Positions 44,666 to 53,934 of a stretch of 64,000 nucleotides of DNA are shown here, in pieces. Each line of letters begins with the position of its first letter. Position 1 is the first letter of the stretch. The notes beneath the pieces were generated by a model, which searched no databases, had not been told where the DNA came from, and was given only the letters and a program-made list of their open reading frames with translations. Origin of the DNA: Catellatospora methionotrophica (lineage in GTDB: Bacteria > Actinomycetota > Actinomycetes > Mycobacteriales > Micromonosporaceae); the NCBI RefSeq assembly GCF_011297335.1, contig NZ_JAAOTJ010000005.1, positions 248,001 through 312,000 of the forward strand, read 5' to 3'. The translations under genes and the position numbers were made by a program.

Positions 44666-46381
44666 TCAGGAGCGGATCTCGACCGGCTCGGTCTCCTGGA
44701 TGATCACCGTTGGCGGCAGGTCGTCCAGGGCGTGGCGGGCGTAGATCTCACTGTCCAGCTCCGGTGGGCCCAGGTAGCGCTCGGCCAGCGGGGCGGGCAG
44801 CAGCGCCCAGTCCCACGGCTCGACGGCGACCGCCGCCCGCACCGTGTCCGGCCGCCGGGCCGCCAGCAGCGCGGCCAGCCACCCGCCGAAGCCCCGGCCG
44901 TACGCGGTGACACGGGTCAGGTCCAGGTCGGAGTGCTTGTCGGCGATGATGCGCAACGCCTCGGCGTGGTCGGCGACGGCCAGGTCGGCCACCCGCCGGT
45001 GGGTCACCTTCTCGAAGCTCGGCGACACCCCGACGGTGCCCCGGCCGTCGACCATCACCACGGCGAACCCGGCCTCGGCCCAGTGCCGCGCGGCGGCGTA
45101 CGCCTGGTGGTCGTTGCGTACCTGCTGCTGGGTCGGGGTGTCCGGCAGGCACAGCAGGACGGGCAGGCGGCGGCCGAAGACGTGGCCGGGCGGGTAGAGC
45201 ACGGCCGTCGGCAGGCGCCGGTCGGTGACCCGGTCCAGCGCGGGGCGGATCGTCGTCGCGGGAACGGGGCGGCGCGGGGTCAGCTCGGCGACCTGGTTGC
45301 CCGCGAACCACACGGTCAGCTGCACGTCCTCGTCATCGAGGCTGCGCAGGCCGGTCACCACGGTGTCGCCGCCGCAGGCGGCACTGTGCCAGCCGGGCAC
45401 GCTGGTCAGCCGGTGCACCACCATGCCGCCGCTGGTGCTGCTGCGGACCCGGAACAGGTGCTGCTCGGCGGGTTCGCCCTCGCTGGCCTCGATGAGCAGG
45501 TCGCCCAGCTCGCCACCGGCCGAGCCGGGGCCGAGCCGCCCGACGACGCGCCGGACGTACAGGTTCGGCGGGGTGAGCAGGGTGCCGTCGGCGAACAGGC
45601 AGCGCGCGTCGTACCCGTCGTGGGAGATCTCACCCCCGACCAGCACCCGGCCGTCGGCGAGGTGGCGCGGGGTGCCCGCGACCGGGTTGACCCAGCGCGG
45701 GTCGGCCAGCTCGGCGTGCACCTGGGTCTCCCCGGTGCGCCGGTCCACCGCCAGCACCAGGCCGTGCCCCTGCGAGCGGCGCAGCGCCGTGATCAGCGGG
45801 CCGCCGTCGGACCAGCGCACCGTGCCCAGGTACGGGTAGATCTCGCGGTCCCAGTGCACGTCGACCCAGCCGCCGTCGAGGTCCAGCAGGTGCAGCGAGA
45901 TCTGCTCGCCGCTGCGGCGGGTGGCCAGGATGCTCTCCCCGTCCGGAGCCCACCACCAGCCGGTACGCCGCTCGAAGTAGCAGGCGTGCGGATCGGCCTC
46001 GCCCCAGCGCACCCCGTCCGGCTCGCCTGCCAGCAGCTCGTCGGACGTCCCGGCGGCCACCCGCAGGGTGCCCTCGTGCAGGTAGGCGATGCGGCGGCCG
46101 GTCGGGTCAGGTCGCGCGGCGGCGACCGGGCCCGGTGTGGACACCACGGACGTTCCGTCGGCGTCGCGACGATGCAGGCGACCGCCCGACGTCCAGACGA
46201 CTACGGTGCCGGTGCGGTCGAAGGCGAAGTCGTCCACCGCCTCGGCCACGGTATGGACCCGGCCCGAAGCCGGTTCACACACGTCCAGCACATGATCATG
46301 CAGGTGGCCCACCCGAAGGCCGTCAGCACTGACGGCTATGCGGTGGCCAGGCCCCGGACCGTCAGGCTGCTGCGCCTCCAT
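44666..46381 (-). CDS. S9 (prolyl oligopeptidase/DPP-IV-like) peptidase homologue lacking catalytic residues
   Basis: A 571-residue protein with a DPP-IV-type beta-propeller N-terminus (about residues 1-340; CYFERRTGWWWAPDGESILA, WVDVHWDREIYPYLGTVRW) and an alpha/beta-hydrolase half (LPVLLCLPDTPTQQQVRND, VVMVDGRGTVGVSPSFEKV). The nucleophile GxSxGG reads TAYGRGFGGWLAALL, with Gly in place of Ser, and the protein stops soon after ERYLGPPELDSEIYARHAL, so the segment that normally carries Asp and His is missing. It is not an active serine peptidase by this mechanism. It is divergent from mshB, with TAGCAT 7 nt before the ATG (leaderless). Confidence 0.85.
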   Translation of the reverse strand: MEAQQPDGPGPGHRIAVSADGLRVGHLHDHVLDVCEPASGRVHTVAEAVDDFAFDRTGTVVVWTSGGRLHRRDADGTSVVSTPGPVAAARPDPTGRRIAYLHEGTLRVAAGTSDELLAGEPDGVRWGEADPHACYFERRTGWWWAPDGESILATRRSGEQISLHLLDLDGGWVDVHWDREIYPYLGTVRWSDGGPLITALRRSQGHGLVLAVDRRTGETQVHAELADPRWVNPVAGTPRHLADGRVLVGGEISHDGYDARCLFADGTLLTPPNLYVRRVVGRLGPGSAGGELGDLLIEASEGEPAEQHLFRVRSSTSGGMVVHRLTSVPGWHSAACGGDTVVTGLRSLDDEDVQLTVWFAGNQVAELTPRRPVPATTIRPALDRVTDRRLPTAVLYPPGHVFGRRLPVLLCLPDTPTQQQVRNDHQAYAAARHWAEAGFAVVMVDGRGTVGVSPSFEKVTHRRVADLAVADHAEALRIIADKHSDLDLTRVTAYGRGFGGWLAALLAARRPDTVRAAVAVEPWDWALLPAPLAERYLGPPELDSEIYARHALDDLPPTVIIQETEPVEIRS

Positions 46382-46388
46382 GGCCGCG

Positions 46389-46443
46389 ATGCTATCGACG
46401 CAGGAGGCAGGCGCGTGGCGGTTTGCCTGATGCGGGCTAGAGT
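46389..46443. promoter_or_regulatory. Divergent leaderless -10 elements of the S9 homologue and mshB
   Basis: TAGCAT (46394-46389, minus strand) ends 7 nt before the S9-homologue ATG; TAGAGT (46438-46443, plus strand) ends 6 nt before the mshB GTG. The 68 bp between the starts hold both promoters. Confidence 0.55.
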
Positions 46444-46449
46444 GACCGG

Positions 46450-47328
46450 GTGGCTCGCAGCATCCTGTTCGTTCACGCGCATCCCGACGACGAGTCGATC
46501 GGCACCGGCGCGACCATGGCTCACTACGCTGCGCAGGGCGCACACGTCACCCTGGTGACGTGCACGCTGGGCGAGGAGGGTGAGATCCACGTGCCCGAGC
46601 TCGCCCAGCTGGAGGCCGCACAGGCTGACCAGCTCGGCGGATACCGGCTGACGGAGCTGCGGAGCGCGCTGGCCGCGCTGGGCACCATCGACGCCCGGAT
46701 GCTCGGCGGCGCGGGCCGCTACCGCGACTCCGGCATGATGGGCACGCTCGCCAACGAGCACCCGCGCGCCTTCTGGGGCGCGGACCTCGAAGAGGCGTCG
46801 ATGCACCTGGTCGAGATCATGGACGAGGTGCGGCCGCAGGTCGTCGTCACGTACGACGCGAACGGCTTCTACGGCCACCCCGACCACATCCAGGCGCACC
46901 GCGTCGCCATGCGCGCCTCGGAGATCGCCGCCGAGCGCGGCTTCGGCCCATCCAAGATCTACTGGACGGCGATGCCGCTCAGCGTGCTCAAGGCCGGGGT
47001 CGAGGCGCTGGCCGACTCGACGGACAACCCGTTCGCGGCGGTCACCGACGTGGCCGACTTCCCGTTCGGCACGCCGGACGAGGAGGTCGCGGCCTGCATC
47101 GACGGCTCCGACCACCACGACGCCAAGGTCGCAGCGCTCAAGGCGCACGCCACCCAGATCCCGGAGACGTCCTGGCTCTACTCCATCGCCGGCAACTTCG
47201 GCCAGGAGTTCATGGGCGTCGAGCACTACACGCTGGCGCACGGGGTGCGCGGTCGCGGCGACGGCCCGTACGGGTGGGAGACCGACCTGTTCAGCGGCCT
47301 GCCCGACGGCTCACCCGCCGCGCGGTGA
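46450..47328 (+). CDS. mshB: Mycothiol biosynthesis deacetylase MshB
   Basis: A 292-residue zinc enzyme that deacetylates GlcNAc-inositol in mycothiol synthesis, the actinobacterial counterpart of glutathione synthesis. Zinc ligands and the catalytic Asp lie in [20 protein letters not shown], and the third ligand in [32 protein letters not shown] is typical of MshB, distinguishing it from Mca. GTG start, leaderless pattern upstream. The next gene overlaps its stop. Confidence 0.93.
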   Translation: MARSILFVHAHPDDESIGTGATMAHYAAQGAHVTLVTCTLGEEGEIHVPELAQLEAAQADQLGGYRLTELRSALAALGTIDARMLGGAGRYRDSGMMGTLANEHPRAFWGADLEEASMHLVEIMDEVRPQVVVTYDANGFYGHPDHIQAHRVAMRASEIAAERGFGPSKIYWTAMPLSVLKAGVEALADSTDNPFAAVTDVADFPFGTPDEEVAACIDGSDHHDAKVAALKAHATQIPETSWLYSIAGNFGQEFMGVEHYTLAHGVRGRGDGPYGWETDLFSGLPDGSPAAR

Positions 47329-47738
47329 GGCTGCTCGACTTCGCCCTGCGCGGGGCGGGGGCGGTGCTCGCGATCTTCCTCGGCGGGGCGTCGGCGGTAC
47401 TGGAGGCCGTGTACACCCCGTACCGCATCGGGGGGTGGCCCGCGGTGTGGCTGGTGCCGGTCGCGTTCGGTGTCGGGGTGTTCCTGGACTGGTTCGCCCG
47501 CACCGCCACCGGGGCGGCTTGGGGCTGGTGGCTGCCCGCCGTGCCCTGGTTCCTCATCATGATCTTCGCGGTGGGCGGCACGCAGGAGGGCGACCAGATC
47601 GCCTCGACCTGGCTCGGCCTGCTGGTGCTCGCCGCGGGCGGCATCGGCTTCGTGGGCCCGGCGGCCTTCCGCGCGGGCCGGCGCACCACCGCGCCCCGGC
47701 CGCGCGCCGCCGCCCCGCAGCTCACCCACCAGCCCTGA
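47325..47738 (+). CDS. Small four-helix membrane protein downstream of mshB
   Basis: A 137-residue membrane protein with four predicted helices ([76 protein letters not shown]) and a basic tail. Its GTG overlaps the mshB TGA. From memory a similar-sized membrane protein (Rv1171) follows mshB in mycobacteria, suggesting a conserved but unknown link. Confidence 0.75.
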   Translation: MRLLDFALRGAGAVLAIFLGGASAVLEAVYTPYRIGGWPAVWLVPVAFGVGVFLDWFARTATGAAWGWWLPAVPWFLIMIFAVGGTQEGDQIASTWLGLLVLAAGGIGFVGPAAFRAGRRTTAPRPRAAAPQLTHQP

Positions 47739-47742
47739 CCGG

Positions 47743-48498
47743 TCACGCGCCGAGGCTGTCCAGGCGCGTGACCACGTTCTGGTACGCCGTCGACGGCACC
47801 CGCTCGGTGCTGGTGAACGGCCGCTCGATCTGGTGGATCGTGAACAGCAGCAGCGTGATCATGCCGACCACGGCGGTGGTCATGGCGAGCTGCGTGCCGA
47901 GGCTGTCGAAGCGGAAGAACAGGATCGGCATCCCCGCCAGCAACGCGCCGAACAGCAGCGCGAACCAGGTCACGTCGCCGATCCGCTTGTCGGCCAGGGC
48001 GAGCCGGTCCTCACGGGCCTGCATCACCGCGTGCACGGTGGCCTCCGCCGACTCGCTGTCCGGCGGCACCGGCACCCGCGCCGTCGCCGAGCGCAGGTTG
48101 CTCAGCACCGTCCAGCCCTGCTCGCCGACCGGTTCCCCGGCCCGCATCCGGGGCAGCTCCTGCTCCAGGATCTCGCGCAGGTAGGCGCGTGACAGCGCCT
48201 GGATCTCGGCCCGCACCTCGGGCGGCCCCGTCTCGGCTGCCCAGGCCACCGACTGCACGGCCTGGGCCTCCCGGTACGTCGCATCGCGGGCGTCGTTGCC
48301 GATCTGCCACACGTCGATGAAGACGAACGCGGCGACCACGGCGTACAGCGTGCCGGTCATGGAGAACACCACGCTGAGCACGTCGTGGATGTCGGGGCGG
48401 CGGTCCGGCGGCCAGGAGCGGCGGATCAGCACCACGGCCAGGGCCGCGATGCTGCAGATGGCGAGAAACCACAGGAGACCGCTCGCGTACGCCCGCAT
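47743..48498 (-). CDS. DUF4239 (bestrophin-like) membrane protein
   Basis: A 251-residue protein with helices near residues 7-24, 45-65, 180-198 and 205-223, and a cytoplasmic helical region between the second and third containing ARDATYREAQAVQSVAW. This matches the DUF4239 family, sometimes described as distantly bestrophin-like; ion-channel activity is only a suggestion. GGAGG precedes the ATG. Confidence 0.8.
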   Translation of the reverse strand: MRAYASGLLWFLAICSIAALAVVLIRRSWPPDRRPDIHDVLSVVFSMTGTLYAVVAAFVFIDVWQIGNDARDATYREAQAVQSVAWAAETGPPEVRAEIQALSRAYLREILEQELPRMRAGEPVGEQGWTVLSNLRSATARVPVPPDSESAEATVHAVMQAREDRLALADKRIGDVTWFALLFGALLAGMPILFFRFDSLGTQLAMTTAVVGMITLLLFTIHQIERPFTSTERVPSTAYQNVVTRLDSLGA

Positions 48499-48554
48499 GA
48501 GTCCTCCAAAACAGTATTAGCCCAAACAGGGCGTTTAGGGCTATACAAGATGCT

Positions 48555-50042
48555 ATGCGTGCGACGTCCAGATTTCGACCCCTCGCTGTCGGGCTGTTCC
48601 TGGCCACGGCAGTCGCCCTCCCATCGGGGATCGCGCTGCTCGCATCCGACGCCGCGCTGGGAAACGCGGCTGCGCCGCCCGGTGAGCTGCTGCAGGTGCG
48701 CTCCGCCGTGCCCAACGCACCGTCCGAGCTGGTCAGTCTGAATCCCGACACCGGCGCGATACGCCGCCGGGTCTGGCTGCAGTACACCGTCAACGCGATC
48801 GGGTACGACCCCGCGCAGCGAGTGCTCTACGGCATCGCCGCCCGGTTCCGGCTGATGCCGCTGGGCGGCGGCGGGCACCTCGTGGCGATCCGTCCGGATG
48901 GGACGGTCACCGACCACGGGCCGGTGCGCGGCACCCCGCCCGCAGTGCCCGTGGAAAGCGCGAACGCCGGTGCGATCGTCGACGGGGAACTTCTGCTGGC
49001 GGCCGGGGGACGGCTCATCGGCCTCAATGTGCGGGCCGGGTCGGCGACCTTCGGGCGGGTCACGCGCGACGTGGCACTGTCCGCGCCGATGTCCGTGGCG
49101 GACTGGGACTACGACCCGTACCGGCAGGCACTGCTGGGCGTCGATCCGTCCTGGCCGTCGCCGCGGCTGATCGCGGTCGACCCGGTGACCGGCCAGGTCA
49201 GCGCGAGCGGACTCAGCGGTGACCTGCGGCGCGGTGGATCCTATGGTTCAGCCGCGCTGATCGGCGACTCGCTGTACGTCGCCGGCAACGGCATGGCCCG
49301 CCCCCTGCGGCAGTACCGCGTCACGCTGTCCACCGGCGAGGCCACCCTGCTGGCCGCCACGCAACCGGTGTACCAAACCGACGCGGCCTGGCTGCCCACC
49401 GCCCCGAGCCCGTCGCCGTCCCCCAGCCCGTCACCGTCCCCGAGCCCTTCGCCCAGCCCGAGCCCATCGCCGTCTACGAGCCCGAGTCCCAGCCCTTCGC
49501 CTAGCCCGTCCCCGAGCCCATCGCCATCGCCGAGCCCAAGTCCGTCGCCGTCCCCAAGCCCGAGTCCGTCGCCGAGCCCGTCTCCGTCTCCGAGTCCGTC
49601 TCCGAGCCCGTCTCCGTCTCCGCGTCCGTCTCCGAGCCCGTCTCCGTCTCCGCGTCCGTCTCCGAGCCCATCGCCGTCTCCAAGCCCGTCGCCGTCGCCG
49701 TCGCGGAGTCCCTACGGGTCGCCGCGGCCGTCGCCTTCGCCCAGTCCCAGCCCGATGCCGTCGCCGTCGGTCTCGCCGTCGCCGAGCCCATCGCCGTCGC
49801 CCGCTGTGGTGCCGGTGCCGGAGCCGTTGGCGCCGCCGGAGCCGCCCGAGGAGCCGAGTCCGTCACCGGAACCGCCGCCGCCTCCAGCGCCGAGCCCGGC
49901 GCGGCGGCCGGTAGTGATCGACCCGGAGCCGGTACGGCATACCCGCGACCCGGTGGAGACCGGCCGGAACACGGTCGTGATCTTCATCCTCGGGCTGTCC
50001 GGCACCCGCCTCCTGCTCGCGGCCCGCCGCCGCCGACGCTGA
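48555..50042 (+). CDS. Secreted surface protein: beta-propeller-like domain, Pro-Ser repeat stalk, C-terminal anchor
   Basis: A 495-residue exported protein. A signal peptide (about 1-36) precedes a roughly 240-residue domain with [15 protein letters not shown] and [19 protein letters not shown] motifs, like DUF6923 propeller-type domains. About residues 283-415 are an almost uninterrupted Pro-Ser dipeptide stalk, then a Pro/Glu-rich spacer and a final hydrophobic helix ([18 protein letters not shown]) with an Arg tail. There is no LPxTG, so the tail probably stays as a membrane anchor. The stalk length could vary by slippage. Confidence 0.8.
   Translation: MRATSRFRPLAVGLFLATAVALPSGIALLASDAALGNAAAPPGELLQVRSAVPNAPSELVSLNPDTGAIRRRVWLQYTVNAIGYDPAQRVLYGIAARFRLMPLGGGGHLVAIRPDGTVTDHGPVRGTPPAVPVESANAGAIVDGELLLAAGGRLIGLNVRAGSATFGRVTRDVALSAPMSVADWDYDPYRQALLGVDPSWPSPRLIAVDPVTGQVSASGLSGDLRRGGSYGSAALIGDSLYVAGNGMARPLRQYRVTLSTGEATLLAATQPVYQTDAAWLPTAPSPSPSPSPSPSPSPSPSPSPSPSTSPSPSPSPSPSPSPSPSPSPSPSPSPSPSPSPSPSPSPSPSPSPSPSPRPSPSPSPSPRPSPSPSPSPSPSPSPSRSPYGSPRPSPSPSPSPMPSPSVSPSPSPSPSPAVVPVPEPLAPPEPPEEPSPSPEPPPPPAPSPARRPVVIDPEPVRHTRDPVETGRNTVVIFILGLSGTRLLLAARRRRR
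49404..49800 (+). repeat. Tandem repeat encoding the Pro-Ser stalk
   Basis: About 400 bp of short repeats of the form CCGAGCCCGTC(G/T)CCGTC, including longer near-identical units (CCGTCTCCGAGTCCGTCTCC around 49570-49650). The TCT/TCG/AGC mix shows both old diverged units and recently copied units. Confidence 0.85.
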
Positions 50043-50059
50043 CCCGCCGCCCCCACCTG

Positions 50060-50122
50060 CGCAACTCTTAAAGAGTCGCCGTCTCGGAGCCCTCCGGACG
50101 CCGCGACTCTTTAAGAGTTGCG
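50060..50122. repeat. CAACTCTTAA-family inverted repeat, copy 2
   Basis: Perfect 20-nt arms (50060-50079 and 50103-50122) match copy 1 near 15.1 kb; loops differ. It lies between convergent genes. Confidence 0.85.
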
Positions 50123-50148
50123 GCATGGGAGGGGGGCTCGGGGCGGGG

Positions 50149-51558
50149 TCAGGTGCTCGGGTGGCGGGTGGGCTGCGCGGTGCAGGCCGCACCTATCGCT
50201 TCCACCATGGCCAGGTCGGCGGGCAGCATGCCGGTGGCGCGTACGCCCTGGAGGGTCAGGTCGATCTGGTGGTCCAGGGCGGCGATGGTCCGCGCCCGGT
50301 CGGGTGTCATCGCGCCGCGGTAGCCGGACAGGCAGCAGTCGCGCAGCATGCCCATGGTTCGCAGCAGCGGGATGACCACGCTCGGGTGGGGCGCGGCGTA
50401 GTGCCGCAACTGGTTGAAGGCGTGCGCGACGTATTCGGTGTGGTCCAGATCACACGGGGTCAGCAGGGTGCGGCCCTCCCGGTCGCGCATGGCCTGGGTG
50501 GGGCACTCGGCCAGCAGCAGCGGGCGCATGACCGAGCCGATACGCAGGATGACCTCGACGGCCGTCGTCGGGTCGTTGACGGCGGCGGACAGCGCCCGCA
50601 GTCCCACGTCGGTGAGCTGGCGCAGGCCGAAGTCGATGTCCTGCTGCATGGTGCGGGCCACGCCGATGATGACCGCCTCGGCGACCAGGCGGGCCGAGGT
50701 GGCCTTGTCCTCAGGCGGCGGCCACATGGTGACCAGCGGCGTGCCCGCGGTGATGAACGCCCCGACGCGGGTCTCCAGCCGTACCACCGTGTCCGGAGGC
50801 ACGGCCGCGACGATGGCGCGGCGGCTGAGCTGCTGCACCCAGCCGTCGGTGACGGCGGTGACGATGAGCGGCGGGCCGAGGGAGCCGACGTCGGGCGGGT
50901 CGACCGGCTCGCCGACCTTGACGCCGATGCGCGGCCCGTACGGCAGCTCGCCGATGAGGCTCTGGGTCTCCCGGGCGACCCGCTGCACGATCCGGCCGAC
51001 GTACTGGTTGCGGCTGATCCGGTCCAGGTAGACGACGATGGCGATGACCGAGAGCAGGGTGAGCAGCAGGGCGACGCCCACGGTCAGCGGGGGCGCGTGG
51101 TCGGCGGCGGTGTCGATGCGCGCCAGCGCCAGCACGCAGAACGCGAATGTGCTGAGCAGCAGGCCGACGAGCACCTGGCCGTGCCTGTCGCGCCAGAAGC
51201 CGCGCAGCACGCGCGGTGAGAACTGGCCGCTGGCCAGCTGCAACGAGACCACCAGCAGCGAGAAGACCACACCGGCCGTCGTGATCATGGCACCGGCGAT
51301 GATGCCGAGCAGGGTCACCGCCACGTCCGGCGTGAAAGTGATCACTTCGCTCGGGTTGACCATGTAGCGCTCGTCGATCTCCGCGAGCACCATCGCCAGG
51401 ACCATGGCAACCGCGAGCATCATGATCGGCAGGAACAGCAGGCTCTCCGCCAGGCGGTCGCTCAGCGCCCGGGAGCGCAGGCGGCGTACGTGCGGGGCGA
51501 CCTCGTGTTCGTAGTGGGCCGCCGTCCCACTGTCCCCATCTCGGACAAAGCCCTCCAT
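50149..51558 (-). CDS. DUF2254 membrane protein
   Basis: A 469-residue protein with four N-terminal helices (LLFLPIMMLAVAMVLAMVLA, VAVTLLGIIAGAMITTAG, GQVLVGLLLSTFAFCVLAL, ALLLTLLSVIAIVVYLD) and a large cytoplasmic C-terminal part with DIDFGLRQLTDVGLRALSAA and AVNDPTTAVEVI, the DUF2254 signature. Function unknown. The frame extends upstream, but the ATG at MEGFVRD gives the family-like N-terminus. Divergent from the VanW gene. Confidence 0.82.
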   Translation of the reverse strand: MEGFVRDGDSGTAAHYEHEVAPHVRRLRSRALSDRLAESLLFLPIMMLAVAMVLAMVLAEIDERYMVNPSEVITFTPDVAVTLLGIIAGAMITTAGVVFSLLVVSLQLASGQFSPRVLRGFWRDRHGQVLVGLLLSTFAFCVLALARIDTAADHAPPLTVGVALLLTLLSVIAIVVYLDRISRNQYVGRIVQRVARETQSLIGELPYGPRIGVKVGEPVDPPDVGSLGPPLIVTAVTDGWVQQLSRRAIVAAVPPDTVVRLETRVGAFITAGTPLVTMWPPPEDKATSARLVAEAVIIGVARTMQQDIDFGLRQLTDVGLRALSAAVNDPTTAVEVILRIGSVMRPLLLAECPTQAMRDREGRTLLTPCDLDHTEYVAHAFNQLRHYAAPHPSVVIPLLRTMGMLRDCCLSGYRGAMTPDRARTIAALDHQIDLTLQGVRATGMLPADLAMVEAIGAACTAQPTRHPST

Positions 51559-51649
51559 TAGCCACCATTTTCTCGTATGTGGGTGACTTTCATATAACGC
51601 GCTAACCTTGCCGATCAACGTCTCCCACCAATGATGATGAGGTGCCGTC

Positions 51650-53362
51650 TTGTCCGTCGCCCCCGTACCCCACCGACGCTGGCTGATCGCGGGTCTTGCC
51701 TCCGTGCTCGTGCTCACCGTGTCCGGGGCCTTCGCCGGTCACGCATTCAGCGCGGATGTGCCCCGCGGCGCGAAGGTGCTCGGCATCGCCATCGACGGCA
51801 CCACCGAGCAGGCCGCCGACGCCCTGCGCACCGGACTGGCGGGCCGGGGCGACCAGCTGGCCGCGCCGCTGACCGTACGCATCGGGGACAAGACCGCCAC
51901 CGTGCAGCCGCAGGACGTCGGCCTGGCGGTCGACGTGGACGCCACCGTCGCGGCGGCCGTGTCCCGTGGCCACAACCCGTTCGCCTCGCTCTTCGGCGGC
52001 GACGAGGTCCCGCCCGTGGTCACCGTGGACGAGGCGCGCCTGGCGAGCGCCCTGGCCCCCGCCGCGAAGCAGTCCGGCGCGGCGATGACGCTGCCTGCCG
52101 TAACCTTCGACGGGACGACGCCCAAGCCGGTGTACCCGAAGGCCGGTCGCGGGCTCGACCCGGCGCAGGCGGCCGACGCGGTGCGCGACGGCTGGCTGCG
52201 CCGGCCCGAGGTCGAGGTGAAGCTCGGCGAGAAGAATCCGGTCAGCTCGAAGGCCGACGTCGACCGGATGGTCGCCGAGGTGGCCACCCCGGCGGTCTCC
52301 GCGCCGGTGACCGTCACCACGCCCAAGGGCTCGGTGACCGTGTCCCCGAAGGCCATCGCGGCGAGCCTGGTGATCAGCTCGGACGCCAAGGGCGAGCTGT
52401 CCAGCCGGGTCGACGAGAAGAAGCTGCGCAAGGCCCTGGGCAAGGACCTCACCAAGGTCGAGGTGCAGCCAAAGAACGCCACCATCGACGGCTCCGGCGG
52501 TGTCCCGCAGGTCGTGGCCGCCAGCGGCGGTTCGCTGGTGGACACCGCCAAGCTCGCCGCCGACCTGATGCCGGTGCTCCAGCGCGGCAGTGACCGCACC
52601 GTCGCCGCCGGGATCACCGACGTCAAGCCCGCGACGACCACCGGCGACCTCGCCGAGCTGGGTATCAAGGAGCAGGTCTCCAGCTTCACGACGTACTTCA
52701 CCGGCGGCCTGAGCAACCCGCGCAGCAAGAACATCGTGCAGATCGCGAAGGAGGTCGACGGTGCGATCGTGCGGCCGGGGGAGACCTTCTCGCTCAACGG
52801 GCACACCGGTCCGCGCGGCTACGCCGAGGGCTACTTCGACGCGCCCGTGATCATGGACGGCAAGCTGGTCCCGGGCGTCGGCGGCGGCGCGTCGCAGTTC
52901 ACCACGACCATCTTCAACGCCTCGTACTACGCGGGCATGAAGGACGTCGAGCACAAGCCGCACTCGTACTACTTCACCCGGTACCCGGCCGTCATCGAGT
53001 CGACCATCATGTACCCCACGCTGGACCTCAGGTTCACCAACACCACCCCGTACGGCGTGCTCATCGACACCTCGCACACCGACAGCTCGGTGACGGTCAG
53101 CATGTGGTCGACCAAGGTCTACGACAGCGTCACCACCCAGTACGACCCCAAGCGCGACATCACGCAACCGGAGAAGATTTCCCTCGAGGACGGCCCGACC
53201 TGCATCGCTACTGAGGGTAGTCAAGGTTTCACTCAGGACGCCTGGCGTATCTTCCGCAAGGACGGTAGAGAGATCAAGCGGGAGAAGTTCACCTGGCGGT
53301 ATAACGCTGAGCCACAGTTCGTGTGCGAGGCGAAGAAGCCGCCGTTGACTGCCAAGCCCTGA
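51650..53362 (+). CDS. VanW-family cell-envelope protein
   Basis: A 570-residue exported protein. An N-terminal hydrophobic helix (about 10-30) anchors it; residues about 35-330 hold two copies of the peptidoglycan-binding-like domain often found upstream of VanW (VLGIAIDGTTEQAADALRTG begins the first), and about 375-500 is the VanW domain (VRPGETFSLNGHTGPRGYAE, GGGASQFTTTIFNASYYAG). VanW occurs in glycopeptide-resistance clusters but its activity is unknown; no other van genes are here. TTG start with GAGGTG upstream. Confidence 0.87.
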   Translation: MSVAPVPHRRWLIAGLASVLVLTVSGAFAGHAFSADVPRGAKVLGIAIDGTTEQAADALRTGLAGRGDQLAAPLTVRIGDKTATVQPQDVGLAVDVDATVAAAVSRGHNPFASLFGGDEVPPVVTVDEARLASALAPAAKQSGAAMTLPAVTFDGTTPKPVYPKAGRGLDPAQAADAVRDGWLRRPEVEVKLGEKNPVSSKADVDRMVAEVATPAVSAPVTVTTPKGSVTVSPKAIAASLVISSDAKGELSSRVDEKKLRKALGKDLTKVEVQPKNATIDGSGGVPQVVAASGGSLVDTAKLAADLMPVLQRGSDRTVAAGITDVKPATTTGDLAELGIKEQVSSFTTYFTGGLSNPRSKNIVQIAKEVDGAIVRPGETFSLNGHTGPRGYAEGYFDAPVIMDGKLVPGVGGGASQFTTTIFNASYYAGMKDVEHKPHSYYFTRYPAVIESTIMYPTLDLRFTNTTPYGVLIDTSHTDSSVTVSMWSTKVYDSVTTQYDPKRDITQPEKISLEDGPTCIATEGSQGFTQDAWRIFRKDGREIKREKFTWRYNAEPQFVCEAKKPPLTAKP

Positions 53363-53372
53363 GGAGGCTTCG

Positions 53373-53822
53373 ATGAAGGAGCGGTGGCTGCCGGTAGGCG
53401 TGATCGCCGGCGTGCTGTTCGTAATCAATGTGGTCGCCCGGTGGGTGGCCAAGGGCATTGACGATCCGGACACGGAAGCCACGGCGGGATTCGTCGCACT
53501 CGGTGCGATCGGGCTCGTGTTCTTCGCGATGGCGCTGTACTGGGGGCGCGTACGCCCCTGGTCGCGGGTGGTCGCCGACCTGGCCGCCGCGGCCGTCGTG
53601 GGTTGCCTGCTGAGCATCCTCGTCGGCCCGTTCCTGGCCGGGGAGAGCCCGTTCGTGAACGGCGCGGGCGCGTTCTTCCAGCAGGTCTGGGTCTACGGCG
53701 CGATCTTCGCCGTCGGCGTCGGCCTGGGCATGGTCGGCCTGATCGCGTTCGCGGCCGACTACCGCGCCAAGCAGCTCAAGCTCTTCGCCGAGCGCACCAA
53801 GTCCCACCCCCGCCGCGTCTAA
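53373..53822 (+). CDS. Four-helix membrane protein following VanW
   Basis: A 149-residue membrane protein: helices LPVGVIAGVLFVINVVA, GFVALGAIGLVFFAMALYW, VADLAAAAVVGCLLSILVG and VYGAIFAVGVGLGMVGLIAF, with a basic C-terminal tail. It lies 10 bp after vanW with GAGGAGG before its ATG, so the two are co-expressed. No family recognised. Confidence 0.7.
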   Translation: MKERWLPVGVIAGVLFVINVVARWVAKGIDDPDTEATAGFVALGAIGLVFFAMALYWGRVRPWSRVVADLAAAAVVGCLLSILVGPFLAGESPFVNGAGAFFQQVWVYGAIFAVGVGLGMVGLIAFAADYRAKQLKLFAERTKSHPRRV

Positions 53823-53824
53823 CC

Positions 53825-53878
53825 CGAAGGAAGGGCACCTTCCCAACGCCCATGCGTGGTGGAAGGTGCCCTTCCTCG
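53825..53878. repeat. AAGGAAGGGCACCTT-family inverted repeat, copy 2
   Basis: Left arm 53825-53842 is identical to that of copy 1 (17661-17678); the right arm lacks one T. The 19-nt loop again holds a C-rich/ATGCG core. Convergent genes flank it. Confidence 0.85.
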
Positions 53879-53934
53879 TGCCTGAACCGGCGGTGAGCCG
53901 CGCTGCCGAGTGCCGGGACCGCCCCGCGAGAGCG

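Noticed and set aside
49404-49800. CRISPR-like tandem repeat
   Set aside because: Units are short, unspaced and in frame within a coding sequence for Pro-Ser repeats.
48555-50042. Sortase substrate
   Set aside because: The C-terminal helix and Arg tail are right, but no LPxTG-type motif precedes them.
51650-53362. Glycopeptide-resistance cluster
   Set aside because: A VanW-domain protein alone is common; no vanHAX, vanS or vanR genes are present.
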